A stretch of 64,000 nt of DNA, taken from assembly GCA_012845835.1 (NCBI GenBank), contig JABAKD010000026.1, forward strand, positions 4,169,699 through 4,233,698, read 5' to 3'. The notes below the pieces were generated by a model. That model was not told where the DNA came from. It did not search any database and saw only the letters and a list, made by a program, of their open reading frames with translations. This DNA comes from Undaria pinnatifida (Eukaryota > Sar > Phaeophyceae > Laminariales > Alariaceae). The translations under genes and the position numbers were made by a program. Every line of letters starts with the position of its first letter. Position 1 is the first letter of the stretch. This document shows positions 1-10,700 of this stretch, piece after piece.

Positions 1-538
1 GGGCAGAGCACATGAACATTTACAACTGACACTCACCGCATCGCTCTCCCCGGGAATGTTATGCATGGTTTTGCGCCGATGTCGTCCGTCACGGCTCTGA
101 GCCCCACTCCACGAACAGGCGCATGATTGGTGCGCGTGGTGGCCTTCACGCCCACCGCGCAACGTCCTAAAAGAGTGGTAGGGAACAGCATCACCAGTCA
201 CACGTCAGCAGGCAGAAACAGTCTGGACGCCATTACGCCAATATTGTACATCTGAGGAGGGGAAGAACGTGAAAGGATGTGAGGTATGGGATGGAAACAA
301 GTTCAAGAGATGAACGTTCACGGTAGAACGTGACGCGCATCACACGCGTTGCGGTGCACGTTGCTCAAGCCTGAACGAGACATGAACGAATCGTCCCTCC
401 GCGCCATCTACTCGACAACCAGTCAACCTCACCTTAACGTGGCGGAATCCTTTCCCCTTGTCCGCGTTTCTCACTCCTGCCAAAGGCCGTATTGTGCTCC
501 CGATGGATGCTTCGGCGTTGAGGATCCCATCAATCTAT
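1..538. other. No gene recognised
   Basis: The left edge of the window holds only short open frames without domain features. No exon with convincing splice sites was found. A weak GC-rich inverted repeat lies around 130-165. Confidence 0.5.
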
Positions 539-543
539 GAGTA
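539..543. repeat. Left target-site duplication, GAGTA
   Basis: Identical to 5751-5755 on the other side of the Copia element; 5 bp is the usual Copia target duplication length. Confidence 0.92.
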
Positions 544-856
544 TGTTGATTGTATGCTTGGATATGATGCGGATATGATGACGGTTGAGTATTGTAGGGT
601 TTTCCAGTGATAAGTTGGCTACATCGTAGCGGTATATCGGGATGGTGGAATTATTTTGGGCATTTCGCCGTCACTCCTCGTTGTGCTTCTTCTATCGAGT
701 GAGTCTTCTCCTCTCCACGCTGCGCCCTGGCTAGGAGCAACTTCATAGTCTATATATTTGGTACGTCTTTACTTGTCTTCATACCGGTGACTCCACTACC
801 CCACTATTGTCAGCTCAACGGGTAAGCCCTCTACGCTTCGTAGGGCTCAACAAACA
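544..856 (+). repeat. 5' LTR (313 bp)
   Basis: Begins TG and ends CA. It aligns along its whole length with 5443-5750, with about a dozen substitutions and a few short indels. It should hold the promoter and polyadenylation signals of the element; no TATA box was assigned. Confidence 0.93.
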
Positions 857-1012
857 CGATAATTATCGCGTACTGTACGCTGTACTATCCCTGTTAAAAG
901 CAAAAGGTGTTGAGTGACGTGAGCTCTGCTGCGGAAGAGAGCTATCGTAGCTGGAGATATCACACAAACAGCCCTCCCTGTGAAAGGGAGCGAGCTGGGT
1001 GTCTTTTGAACC

Positions 1013-1760
1013 ATGCCTGAGGGCAAGGTCAAAATGGGGGTTGTGAACGTGAAGGCGTTGGCAGGGAGGGCGGGGAACTCTCAGCGGGCCAAGATGCGGA
1101 CGCTGGAAGAGCTGATCGCAATACGGGACCAACTTGAGAAAGAAATCGAGGGTGGTTTCCGGTATGGTTTTCGGACCATAGACCAGATTTCGGCAGGATG
1201 GCACGAGTTCTATCGAATCGAAGGTCGCATTGAGGAAAGCGAACTCGTCATTCGCGAGTACTCGCAACTTCTCCTCGAGCTCTCAAGCTTCTCTCTACGA
1301 CTGAAGCAAATGCGAGACATTTCTCAGCCGTCTCAGGTACCAGAGAGGGGGTCGGGCGTGGCCAGATGTGAGTCACAGCTCGTAATCCCAGTACTTAAGG
1401 CTGGGAGTGAGAGCACTGCTCAGCAGCAGCCGCAGCAGCAGCAGCAGCAGCAGTTCAAGACGGAGAAAAGTTTTATGGTGGAATTAGAGACGAGGGGGGA
1501 AGAGCAGGAGCTCTTGCAGCTGCCATTGAAGCAGCAGCTGCAGCCAACGGCGGCACCATCCCTTGCTTGGACATCACAGCTCGTATTCAATGCTTGAGAC
1601 TGGGAGCGAGCGCACTGCACAGCAGCAGCCGCAGGGGCAGCAGGAGCAGTTTGAGACGGGGGAGAAGAGATGGCTCGAAAATTTGGTTGTGAAACGAGAT
1701 TACGAGCAGTATCTGTCGTGCTCCGTGGGAGCGCCGGCTGCTGAGGCCGTTGATGTGTAG
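1013..1760 (+). pseudogene. Glutamine-rich open frame in the gag position of the Copia element
   Basis: An ATG frame runs from 1013 to 1597 (194 codons). It begins with a charged, helix-prone stretch of about 100 residues and continues into a poly-Gln run near codons 140-147. A second frame (1563-1760) repeats the segment: the DNA around 1370-1500 recurs, diverged, around 1570-1690. The second copy is 2 bp shorter between CTCGTA and GGG, which shifts the frame and makes a stop at the copy junction. Position just after the 5' LTR suggests gag, but no zinc knuckle or other gag feature is visible. It could instead be captured host sequence. Function unknown. Confidence 0.45.
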
Positions 1761-2554
1761 GGCCGGGTTGGGGTCGGCACAAGGTGGCTGGTTGCGGTGG
1801 AGGACGCTGGGTGTGGGAGGCACGGACACCCAGGTGGAGAATCCTTCGCACCGTTTGCACCAGACTATGGCAACAACCACAGGTCACGTCATGAAAAATT
1901 AATACAGCAGGTAGTGGACGTTTCCTGTGTGAAAGTAGATACGGAGTAATATGAAATGCTGTCGCGACATACGATACTGCTAACTATACAACGGCAGTAT
2001 GTGACAGACGTAGCGATTACATGTTACTCTTTGCGGCTGAGACGATCATTTTCTTTCGCATTATTTGCTGTTAAGACTTTGTTTTTCGCGTTAAATCATG
2101 GCAAAGGGCAGAGTAGCTTGGGCAGAGGGACGGGCAGGATAAATGCTTGTGCCTGACCCCCAGCCCCTCTTGCCCCAACCACCGGCAAACGTGATTGCTT
2201 GTGGTATGATAGCTCTGCTGATCAACAGGTTACTAGGCACAGGATGCAGGATGCTTGACGGGTTGATAATATATGATGTCAGCAGTAGCTAGCGCTTGCT
2301 TGCGACAGCCGTATTTTCTGTCTGTCGTATGTACAGCAGTTTGGTACTTTGGTTCATTTCCAATCAACCATTTTCCCTCACGCACCAAAGAGGGAAGAAA
2401 TTGAGAACGAATTCGCCATCTCCGAAACATAATAATATTTGATTTCGGTTGTGTGCCGTGTATTTTCCTAACAAAATTCCTGGTACGATATCGTACGTCA
2501 TTCGGTTTTACAGATAAATTGGTGACGGCTGGTGGCTGTAGGGGTATGGTTATT

Positions 2555-2658
2555 ACCAGTAGTATTATATTTAAGGTACGCCCGGGAGATGATGACGGGT
2601 ATTGTTAGTATTAATACCAGTAGTATTATATTTCGGGTACGCACGAGAGATGATGACA
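2555..2658. repeat. 61-bp tandem duplication
   Basis: Two copies of a unit that begins ACCAGTAGTATTATATTT, starting at 2555 and 2616, inside the Copia element. Confidence 0.75.
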
Positions 2659-3527
2659 TGGTAGTTTGGTTTGTCTTTTACAATGCGGGCTACTTCCAGA
2701 AAAGCTGGTTATCAAGCTCAACAGCGATCTAGCATAGTGCGGTACACGAGATGAAGAAATCGGTAGTGAGGAAATATAGTATTACCCACGTATTATGATG
2801 CAATATGTGGTGGAAATATCGGGATGTGTTTTTCTCGTTAAACTGAAGATTCCACCCTGATCTTGTCCCGGTTATGCCTACTGTATTATGAATATGATAT
2901 TGTAGTCTGACATGTTTTGCTTGACAGTGATTGATGATGGGATTTTGATCATGTTCAAGCCTCCTTTCGTTAGATCGCCCCCTCAACTCCCCCCGCCCTT
3001 ACCATGCGCGTATGCAGAGTGTTACGACAAGCGGTGTCTGCTGTATGCCGGACCAAAAATAATGAGCAGGAGGAATGGGGTAGATTATAAGGTTCTTATA
3101 CTCCACAGTTAGGTGCTCAAACATTTCATGTACGTAGTATACGAGCATTTTGAGTACAGACGAAAATAGTCAACATTCCTGCGTTTGTTATGGAGTTTAC
3201 CTGATACCGTGTCCTATGTACGCGTTTTAGTCAAGGTTGCCAAACAGTTTAAAGGATTGTTATTTCTTCATCACGGTAGCTTATCAAGTAGCAGCATGGA
3301 CTAACACCCTTGCAGTACTGTGATACTACGTGTCGCTCTTCCGGGAAGGAACATGCGGAATAACTTGACGCTCGATATAACAACCTCGTCACGCGTAGCG
3401 AGGCGTTTGCGATCTGATCCACCGGTACTCTGAAACAGAAAGAAACACGCGGTTGAATTTGTGCTATACCGGCATCAAACAGTTGTCGAGTCAACTCTGA
3501 AATATGGTGACATATTGCGGGGTTTGA

Positions 3528-4277
3528 TATATTTTTGAGGGGTTTGCGGTTAATGGTGATATATGCGTTAGTTCGGGTAGGATAAACCCGCTCGAGGAAG
3601 GTCTCAAACAGACTGGCCTTTTTCGCGAGCTGGTTGGATGCTTGATGTGGCTTGCTAACCAGACACGTCCGGACATTGCGAACGCAGTGAGAGCTGTAGC
3701 CAGGTGCACCAACTCGCCCAGGAAGATACACTGGAAGACGGCGGTTGGTATTTTAGAGTAGTTTTGCACGAATGATTTTGGCATTACTTTTCAGAGAGGC
3801 AGTGGACTGGAGCTGGTTGCGTATGCGGATGCAGCCTACGCCAGCAAGGCCACTGATAGGAGGTCGGTTTCCGGTGGGGCTGTCATGTGCGCAGGGGCAT
3901 GCGTGTGCTGGTTTTCGAGGACTCAAAAGTGCGTGACGCTTTCGACCACAGAGGCCGAGTACGTAGCACTGGCAGACACCACCAAGGAGGTCTTTTTCAT
4001 GCGGTACGTGCGGAGTTTTATTTTGCCTGTTCTTGGTTCTGCATGCATCACGGTTTTTGAGGACAACAAGGGGGCAAGGCACCTGGCTCATAACCCGGTG
4101 TACGCATCGAATTCGAAACACATCGACATTAGGCACCACTTCCTCCGAGAGCTTGTATTCAGGGGAGAGTTTGACACTGTCGCCGTAGAGTCTGAGCAGC
4201 AACACGCAGACTTCCTGACGAAGGCACTCGCCGGTCCAGGTTTTCGTTTTCACCGGGGTTTTGTGATGAACATTTGA
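3528..4277 (+). pseudogene. Copia pol C-terminus: end of RT plus RNase H
   Basis: One frame is open from 3528 to the stop at 4275-4277 except for TAG at 3759-3761. It shows the Copia RT end (a GCLMWLANQTRPDIA block near 3645), then the RNase H segment with LVAYADAAYA (first catalytic Asp), the STTEAEYVAL block (catalytic Glu), a DNKGA block (Asp) and the HIDIRHHFLRE / DFLTKAL terminal motifs. These are the standard features of Copia RNase H, which removes RNA from the RNA:DNA hybrid in reverse transcription. The nonsense codon sits where the family normally has an aromatic residue. Upstream RT motifs, including the YVDD box, are missing, so the product cannot be functional alone. Confidence 0.9.
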
Positions 4278-4374
4278 TTTTGGGAGAATGGTAGAATATG
4301 TCATGATTTATTTAGTACGCTAGGTTCGCTGTTTTTACTGTTCAACAATGATATTTGAGCAGGAAGTTTGAGAT

Positions 4375-4630
4375 TTTTGGGGTCTTGGGGACGGCAACGG
4401 TTTTTTGGTTGACTACCCGGGGTCATCCCTGCGTAATCAAATCTATGGTGTTCTCAACTAGCCCCGTGATGAGACCCAGCTGAGCTAAATCGTTTAATTT
4501 TCATTTTTTGGGACTTGGGGACGGCAAGTTTTTGGTAAACTACCCGGGGTCATCCCTGTGTAATCAGTCTATGGTTTTCTCAACTAGCCCCGTAATGAGA
4601 CCCACCTGAGCCAAATCGTTTAGTTTTCAT
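4375..4630. repeat. Tandem duplication of a ~130-bp unit
   Basis: The stretch CTTGGGGACGGCAA through the AAATCGTTTA block occurs twice, offset by 130 bp, between RNase H and the 3' LTR of the Copia element. Confidence 0.8.
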
Positions 4631-5430
4631 CCTGCAAGGAGGGGACACGCCCACCTGTTACCGCTTGTGCGGGGAAGGATTCGCTTGACCACTTGAGAGG
4701 ATTATGACTCGTTAAGTAGGAAAAAGGTCTCAAACTCGACGGGTTCGATACGTCTGAATCCGAGGACGACTAATTTTTTCGCGAGCTCATTTGAATTGTT
4801 TCTTGACGGATTATTCTGCATATATTAGCTGGATTTAAGTACTTTTAAGAGTGCATGGTAGTTTGGGAGGCAAGTAACTGTTTCTTGACTTTTGAAATAT
4901 TACTTTTTCACGATTCCGCTGTCTAGCATGACATTATTTTGCTCTGGATTTGAGCATTTGGCATCTGAATGGATTTTTAGTATGTACCCAGCCGGGAGGC
5001 GTTTGTCTAATTCGAAAGTAGGTTTTGAGACTGCTGTCCGATCACACTTGTTGGCATCCCTATTATATGGAGCTGACAACCGGTTTATAAGGAAGGCTGA
5101 GCGCTGATCATAAGGCCGATGTTCGAGGTTTTGGATTTTTGGAATTTGGATGTCAGATTTGAGTTTTTGGTCTATGGATTTCGGATTTGAGTTTTTGTTT
5201 TTGGACTTAGGATTTTACGACTTAGATCTTAGGTTCGTGAATATTGATGTTGGATACTGTCCCGCTGAAATTGTATCTCTAGATTTTTGGAGTGCTTTTC
5301 AAGGACTATGGTGCTGCAATCTTTCTTTCTTGTCACGGTAGTACTGGGAGGATATTGCTTGACCGTATTTTTCTTTGAATCGTTTTACCCTGATGATATG
5401 ACAACATAGCATCATACCGTATCATTTACG

Positions 5431-5442
5431 AAGCAGGGAGGC
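5431..5442 (+). promoter_or_regulatory. Polypurine tract of the Copia element
   Basis: AAGCAGGGAGGC directly abuts the 3' LTR start TGTTGATTG. Such tracts survive RNase H and prime plus-strand DNA synthesis. Confidence 0.75.
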
Positions 5443-5750
5443 TGTTGATTGTATGTTTGGATATGATGCGGATATGATGACGGTTGAGTATTGTAGGGTT
5501 TTCCAGTGATACGTTGGCTACATCGTAGCGGTATATCGGGATGGTGGAATTATTTTGGGTATTTCGCCGTCACTCCTCATTGTGCTTCTTCTACCGAGTG
5601 AGTCTTCTCCTCTCCACGCTGCGCCTTGACTAGGGGCAACTCCATATATATTTGTACGTCTTTTACTTGTCTTCATAACGGTGACTCCACTACCCCACTA
5701 TTGTCAGCTCAACGGGTAAGCCCTCTACGCTTCGTAGGGATCAACAAACA
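5443..5750 (+). repeat. 3' LTR (308 bp)
   Basis: Direct copy of 544-856. It is bounded by the polypurine tract on the left and by the target duplication GAGTA (5751-5755) on the right. Confidence 0.93.
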
Positions 5751-5755
5751 GAGTA

Positions 5756-7080
5756 CCTTTTTTTTCAAGAAGCAAGGGCGAAGAGAGAAACGGTGTTGTA
5801 CAGATGCTGCTGACTCCTACCAGGTATCTCGGATGACTTGAGGTTCCTACCTACCAGAGTACAGTACCTGTGCACTTAACAACCGGTGTACTTGAACAAT
5901 CTGTGTTAGTGTACATAACTATACGGCGACAGTTGCTCGGCGATACGAACAGCAGGACACCGTAAACAACAGCAAGAACATCCTCAACAGCTAGCGGAAC
6001 AGACACAGCCACTAATGATACTGTACAGCATAAACCCCAGCTTTTGCTGCGGCTACTGCTGCTTCATGTGACAGTTGCTGTTGCCATGCCTATCACTGCT
6101 GCTGTTATTCCACACCTGGTAAAACAGTATATCGACTACGTGTGCGGTGTGCATGTTGTCCGGCAATACGGTACGTGCGTTGGGGAGCCGCGGGCAGCAG
6201 CAGCAGCAGTAGCAGTAGAAGAAGGACAGCAGCCGCAGTAGCAGTAGCAGTAGCAGTAGCAGCAGCAGCAGAGGTCTAAAAAAGTAATCGACACAACTCC
6301 TATCACTCTATACAGTAGCAACCCAGTTGCCGCTGCTGCCGCTGTCACGCGTTGCTGTTGATGGTGAACCTTTTTCCGCCATGTCCTCCACATGTGACTA
6401 TGCGATGACTGTGCTATAGTATGCCGCAGACAGCAGCCGCGACCGCCGCAGCAGCCGCTCGAAGCAATGTGCATTACCTCTGCCACTGCACAGTAGCAAC
6501 CCCAGCAGTCTGTTACCCTCTGCGGTGTACCTAGTACTGCTGTTACCGCCGTTGTCCGGGGCCTGTTGTTGTTGCAACACAGCAGTTGCTTGGTGACTGC
6601 TGTTTCGTGCACTGGTTGTATCCGTGCGCCTTGTTTTCGTGCAATGTAGCGTACGAAGACACCGCCTACAAACGTGACCACAATCTCGTCAAACGAAGCC
6701 TACGAGACAATGATACCCAACCAGTCAAGCACATGAAAGCACCAGCGAAAGCGTCACCCTTCTGCTCATGATATTGCTGCATGTTGCTGGCCTTGCTGCT
6801 GCGCGTATGGCACGGAAAACAGACTCGCCCGGTCAGGTCAAGGCATTCAGTGTGGCTCCAACTAGGCCCGATCTGTATCGCTTTTTTGGCGGTGGTGGTT
6901 GTCGACGCAGGGGGCCATCCTCACCGAAAAAGTTGGCTTATGGGGGTCCATCGGTATGTGCACGGTGATCATCAGCTCATGACATTCCAGGAATGTGTGT
7001 AGGGAGGGATTCGAGCTTCCAAAATGTCGGTAGTGTTCGAGTGCGGATAATGCAGAGCAGTTTGAATTGCGCCTTGCGGC
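5756..7080. other. CTG/CAG-rich DNA without a recognisable gene
   Basis: Contains a GCAGCAGCAG/GTAGCAG microsatellite at about 6196-6272 and scattered CTG/CAG triplets. The long open frames here come from the triplet repeats and are not supported as genes. Confidence 0.55.
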
Positions 7081-7083
7081 TTG

Positions 7084-7420
7084 CGGCGCGATGCAAAGCA
7101 AAAGCAAAGCAGAATAAAGCCTTTTGATTGGTCAATGCGAAGCAAAATGGAGTTTATATTCAATCGGTGCATTACGATGCAAAGCAAATAAATCTCTATG
7201 ATTGGTCAATGCAAAGCAGATCTGGCCCGCTGCGTTCAAGACTCAAGACTCGCCGAGCGCCGAGCGCCGAGAGCGCCGTTCTCCGTTTTTTTGTTTTTGT
7301 TTGTTTCATTTTCTTGGAAAGGCTTTATCTGTGCGGGAACACGGGTACAAAACAAAGAGCAAAAAATGAAAATAAACCTCACACCTGTGTGCTGTGTGGA
7401 TAAATTGCACCGTGATTGGT
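7084..7420 (+). promoter_or_regulatory. Putative promoter region of the PP2C gene with three inverted CCAAT boxes
   Basis: GATTGG (reverse of CCAATC) occurs at 7126-7131, 7200-7205 and 7414-7419, that is 200-490 bp before the ATG at 7617. The first two lie in a partly duplicated block (about 7090-7145 and 7176-7219) with ATGCAAAGCA repeats. CCAAT boxes are common eukaryotic promoter elements bound by NF-Y. No TATA box was assigned. Confidence 0.45.
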
Positions 7421-7616
7421 TGCGCTGCATGGTCAAGGGTGAGGTGCAAATTCAGCGATTCAGCGGGCGTGCTTGTCAACATATAGCATTACTTGTGGTG
7501 CTGCCTGTAGCGCGTCTGTGCGCTGGTGTGTTCGCGTTGCAAAGCGACTCGACAACCTGCACTCCAGTCTGGTTTTTATCGCGGGGATTTTCCCAAACAT
7601 TGTGGCAGGGGGTGAG

Positions 7617-7706
7617 ATGGGGGGATATTCGAGCACGCCCAGGAAGGCAAAGACGTCGGAGGAGGGGGGGGTCGGTGAGCTGAGCTACGCGGCCAGCGGG
7701 ATGCAG
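7617..7706 (+). CDS. PP2C exon 1 (codons 1-30)
   Basis: The ATG has a G at +4 and is the first ATG in its open frame. The 30 residues end in SYAASGMQ and the exon ends CAG|GTGAGT. Families of this type read SSMQGWR..MEDAH, and exon 2 begins exactly [10 protein letters not shown] in phase 0. Reading past the donor gives unrelated sequence. The assignment rests on motif continuity, phase and splice consensus across 18 kb. Confidence 0.85.
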
Positions 7707-10700
7707 GTGAGTGGAAGTAGCATGGCGTATGTGATGTGGGCACTTTTGGACTACGCTGTTTGCAAGGAGCCGAACAATGCAGACACATTTCCTTATTTTT
7801 TGGTCCAAGCTCGAATCAATATGTTATGCTGGAAGACACGTGCACACACAGGCCCAGCAAAGCAAGCCCTCATCAAATGAGGCAGCGACGATTCAATGCA
7901 TGTGTTATTTTGGAGAGGTCGTCGCTTTGAAAATCCAATACCTGACCCTGCGCTAGTATATGATAGCTCAGCGTAATACATGATAGCTCAGCTAGCATAT
8001 AGATACGAGTAGCTGGCTAGCGGTTGTGTTGCTGCTGCGAGATGCCAAGAGATAGGAGGTGCACGAAAGTCAGCAAACCTAACTGATCGATCTCGGTTTA
8101 TGTTATTTTGCTTTCGGCGTTGGGTACTTACTACTTTTGCTGCTGTACCAGGGCAGCACACAACCTGAGATGTGTCATATCAACACACGAAACCCATGCA
8201 TATCGTACGCCACTCAAGCCCAGAAGCAGGCTGTGTATCAACACGCGGCATCCTACAATATCGTACCTGGTACCACTCACATTGTGAAAAATCAAAATAC
8301 ACTATTAATACAACAGCTGCTGTGAGTTGGAAGATTTCGTCGAAACCCATCTTTGCGAGCTGTGTGTGATACTTCGATCGCGCGTTTTTCTGGGGGGGGT
8401 GTCCTCACTCACATGGGATTCATATTCCCATCAAGTCGGCTAGTCGGCTCCACCATATGGAGAATTCTGTTATTGCATCATTACTATTTAATAGTGGCCG
8501 ACATTCATCGCATGGTGTACTTTTCTCTGACCTTAGTTGCGCGAACGCTGATCTGCTGGTATTGTAAACTACAGCTGCAGCTCAGCTGGAGAATGCAATG
8601 AAAGAATAAGAATGCATGTCTTAAAAAAAAGCAGTAGGCAGCTCTATTACTACGCAATAAGCAAGTGCATTGCGAGCCAGCTCACCGCTTCTATTCGCGC
8701 CTTTACTATTGAGCAGTATCAATATCAGGTACCTGGTATTATCTTCGTTGGTACCAATCCTACCAGTACAACCCTAACCCTACTACGTGCGAAACCGACT
8801 ACGGTATCGTACGATATGATACGAACACATACGCGTTTCTGCTGCTGTGCACACCCTGTACTTGTCTGTGATGCCTTGCATCATATCATACTGCGACTTT
8901 CTCGGGAAATCTGGCTATAGACTACAGCGGCTGCAGCAGCTGCGGTATCTCGGCATCTCCGTGTTGCGCTTCCTGTGCTTTATTCACGGCGAGTCTTGAG
9001 TTATGAAGGGGTTATTGGACGAGCGTGTGGTTGCACTTTCTGTCTTTTCTACTCTCGAATTCATGTTGAATTTGGATCATGGAAATCACGCTGCTATACC
9101 GTTGTTGTTGTTGTTGTTGTTGTCTCACACCATAACATTATGTGCACCCGTGGCGTACGAGAGGCATACGTGGGCACGGGCACCTGGTGTGCTGGATATC
9201 GATGGGAAGAACAGTTTAATGTGAAGGTGTTGGTTAAGCACTGCCCACTGAGCTGCTGAGTCACGTGGCACACAGACACAGGCAGCGGCTGCCTCTCCAG
9301 ACCACACTAGACGGAAATGTAAGGTCGGCTTGGATATCAATATGCAACATGAATGGTCCTTACATTTACATGCAGCATGGCATATACTGGTACCAAGGGT
9401 AACACCGTACAGCAGTGGGGGCTACCTGATATGTTTTAGAGTGATCCGTTCAAGAAATAATTATGTAAGAGAGCTCAAACGCGTGTGGCATATCTGCGGT
9501 TTTTGTCTCACACCCCGAATCCTTCTCCTATGTCGAATCCATCCAATGAAAACCTCCGAAAACTCATGGTAAAAAAACGCTGGAAAAGTAGATAGCAGCA
9601 GGTCTGCAGACACAGGACCATGTATATTGCGCAGCAGGTGCGCACTGCTTACTGAAGCATGCGAATTAGTTGGGCCCTCCGCAGGTTGTTGGGCGCCGAC
9701 GACAAAGGCTACAATCGCATATCTCTTGAAATCGCTCACAAGCTCACTAAAACCTAAAACCCGTATCTTCGGTTTAAGAGAGGAACTTCTCTCTTAAACC
9801 GAACCGTCGGTTTAAGCGCTTGGCTTGAGATAAAAACTCTCTTACAGTATGGTGATTTCTTTTTTTTCTTCTTTTTTTTCAGATCCTCCTGGAGATCCGG
9901 GTATAAACAGCTTAAGCTCCATACACTTTCGTTTGTGTACCAGTTTTTGTCCATGTGCAAAACGCAGACAGACTTGGTGTTAACCTCGCCCCTTCGGTTT
10001 AGTCAACACCGCCGTCGACTTGCCGGCCTTCTTCGGCCGAACCCTATAGACTAAGGTTCGGTCTAGAAGGTGAGATAGCCTTACAAAAAGGTTGTCGGGT
10101 TTAATATAATTGTAATTCACCTGACACACCCCTCTCTTAGAGCGTAGCCTACACTATTGTATACGATAAACTATTGTGCCTGGTTGGCTTGAAATCCAGC
10201 GGGTGTCGCATGTTGATTAGGGGGAACGCAGGCGTTCTTGTATACTGCTGTGTATTTATATCTGATACTGGTACATGTTACAAGGTTCCCCTTCGGGATG
10301 TGTTTGACTTGATATCCCGGGGGCGTCTTTATTGATGGCCCAAAAGAGAAACACAGCCGTTCCCTCGACATGTGTGGGCTAATGCTTTTTTTGCTTTTTT
10401 TGCTGCCTGCCGCTGTATGCTTCGTACACCTGGGATGAGGTCCGACGATGTGTGTTAGATTGTTGCATTGGGCGTGAAAATGTTAATGTTGTATTGGTTC
10501 GATCTCCTCCGGCTACTGTGCAGCAACCACACACATACACCGTGACTGGCACAAAGGCGAGAGCTTGGAGCATGGTTGCCGTTGTGTACCGCTGCTGTTA
10601 TACTGCTGGTGTACTGCGGTAAACAACCTGAAACTGGTTTTGTCGCTTCAAGGCTCAGCGGCTGATTGTGAAAAGAAACACCCACCGCTCTTCTTGACCG

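Larger units (their letters stand above)
544..5750 (+). mobile_element. Ty1/Copia-type LTR retrotransposon, complete but decayed inside
   Basis: Two direct LTRs (544-856 and 5443-5750) both begin TGTTGATTG and end CAACAAACA. The element is flanked by an identical 5-bp direct repeat, GAGTA, at 539-543 and 5751-5755, the signature of integrase-mediated insertion. A polypurine tract lies just before the 3' LTR. The only recognisable pol sequence is the end of reverse transcriptase plus RNase H (3528-4277), in Copia order and style, with one in-frame stop. Gag, protease, integrase and most of the RT are not recognisable in the 1.6 kb where they should lie. The LTRs differ at about a dozen positions plus small indels, so insertion is moderately old. 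The element was probably mobilised in trans. No clear tRNA primer-binding site was seen after 856. Confidence 0.93.

Noticed and set aside
10171-10371. PPGYQVKH stretch resembling part of a Copia RT
   Set aside because: Only a few residues resemble the family and no other pol motif is nearby; not enough to annotate.
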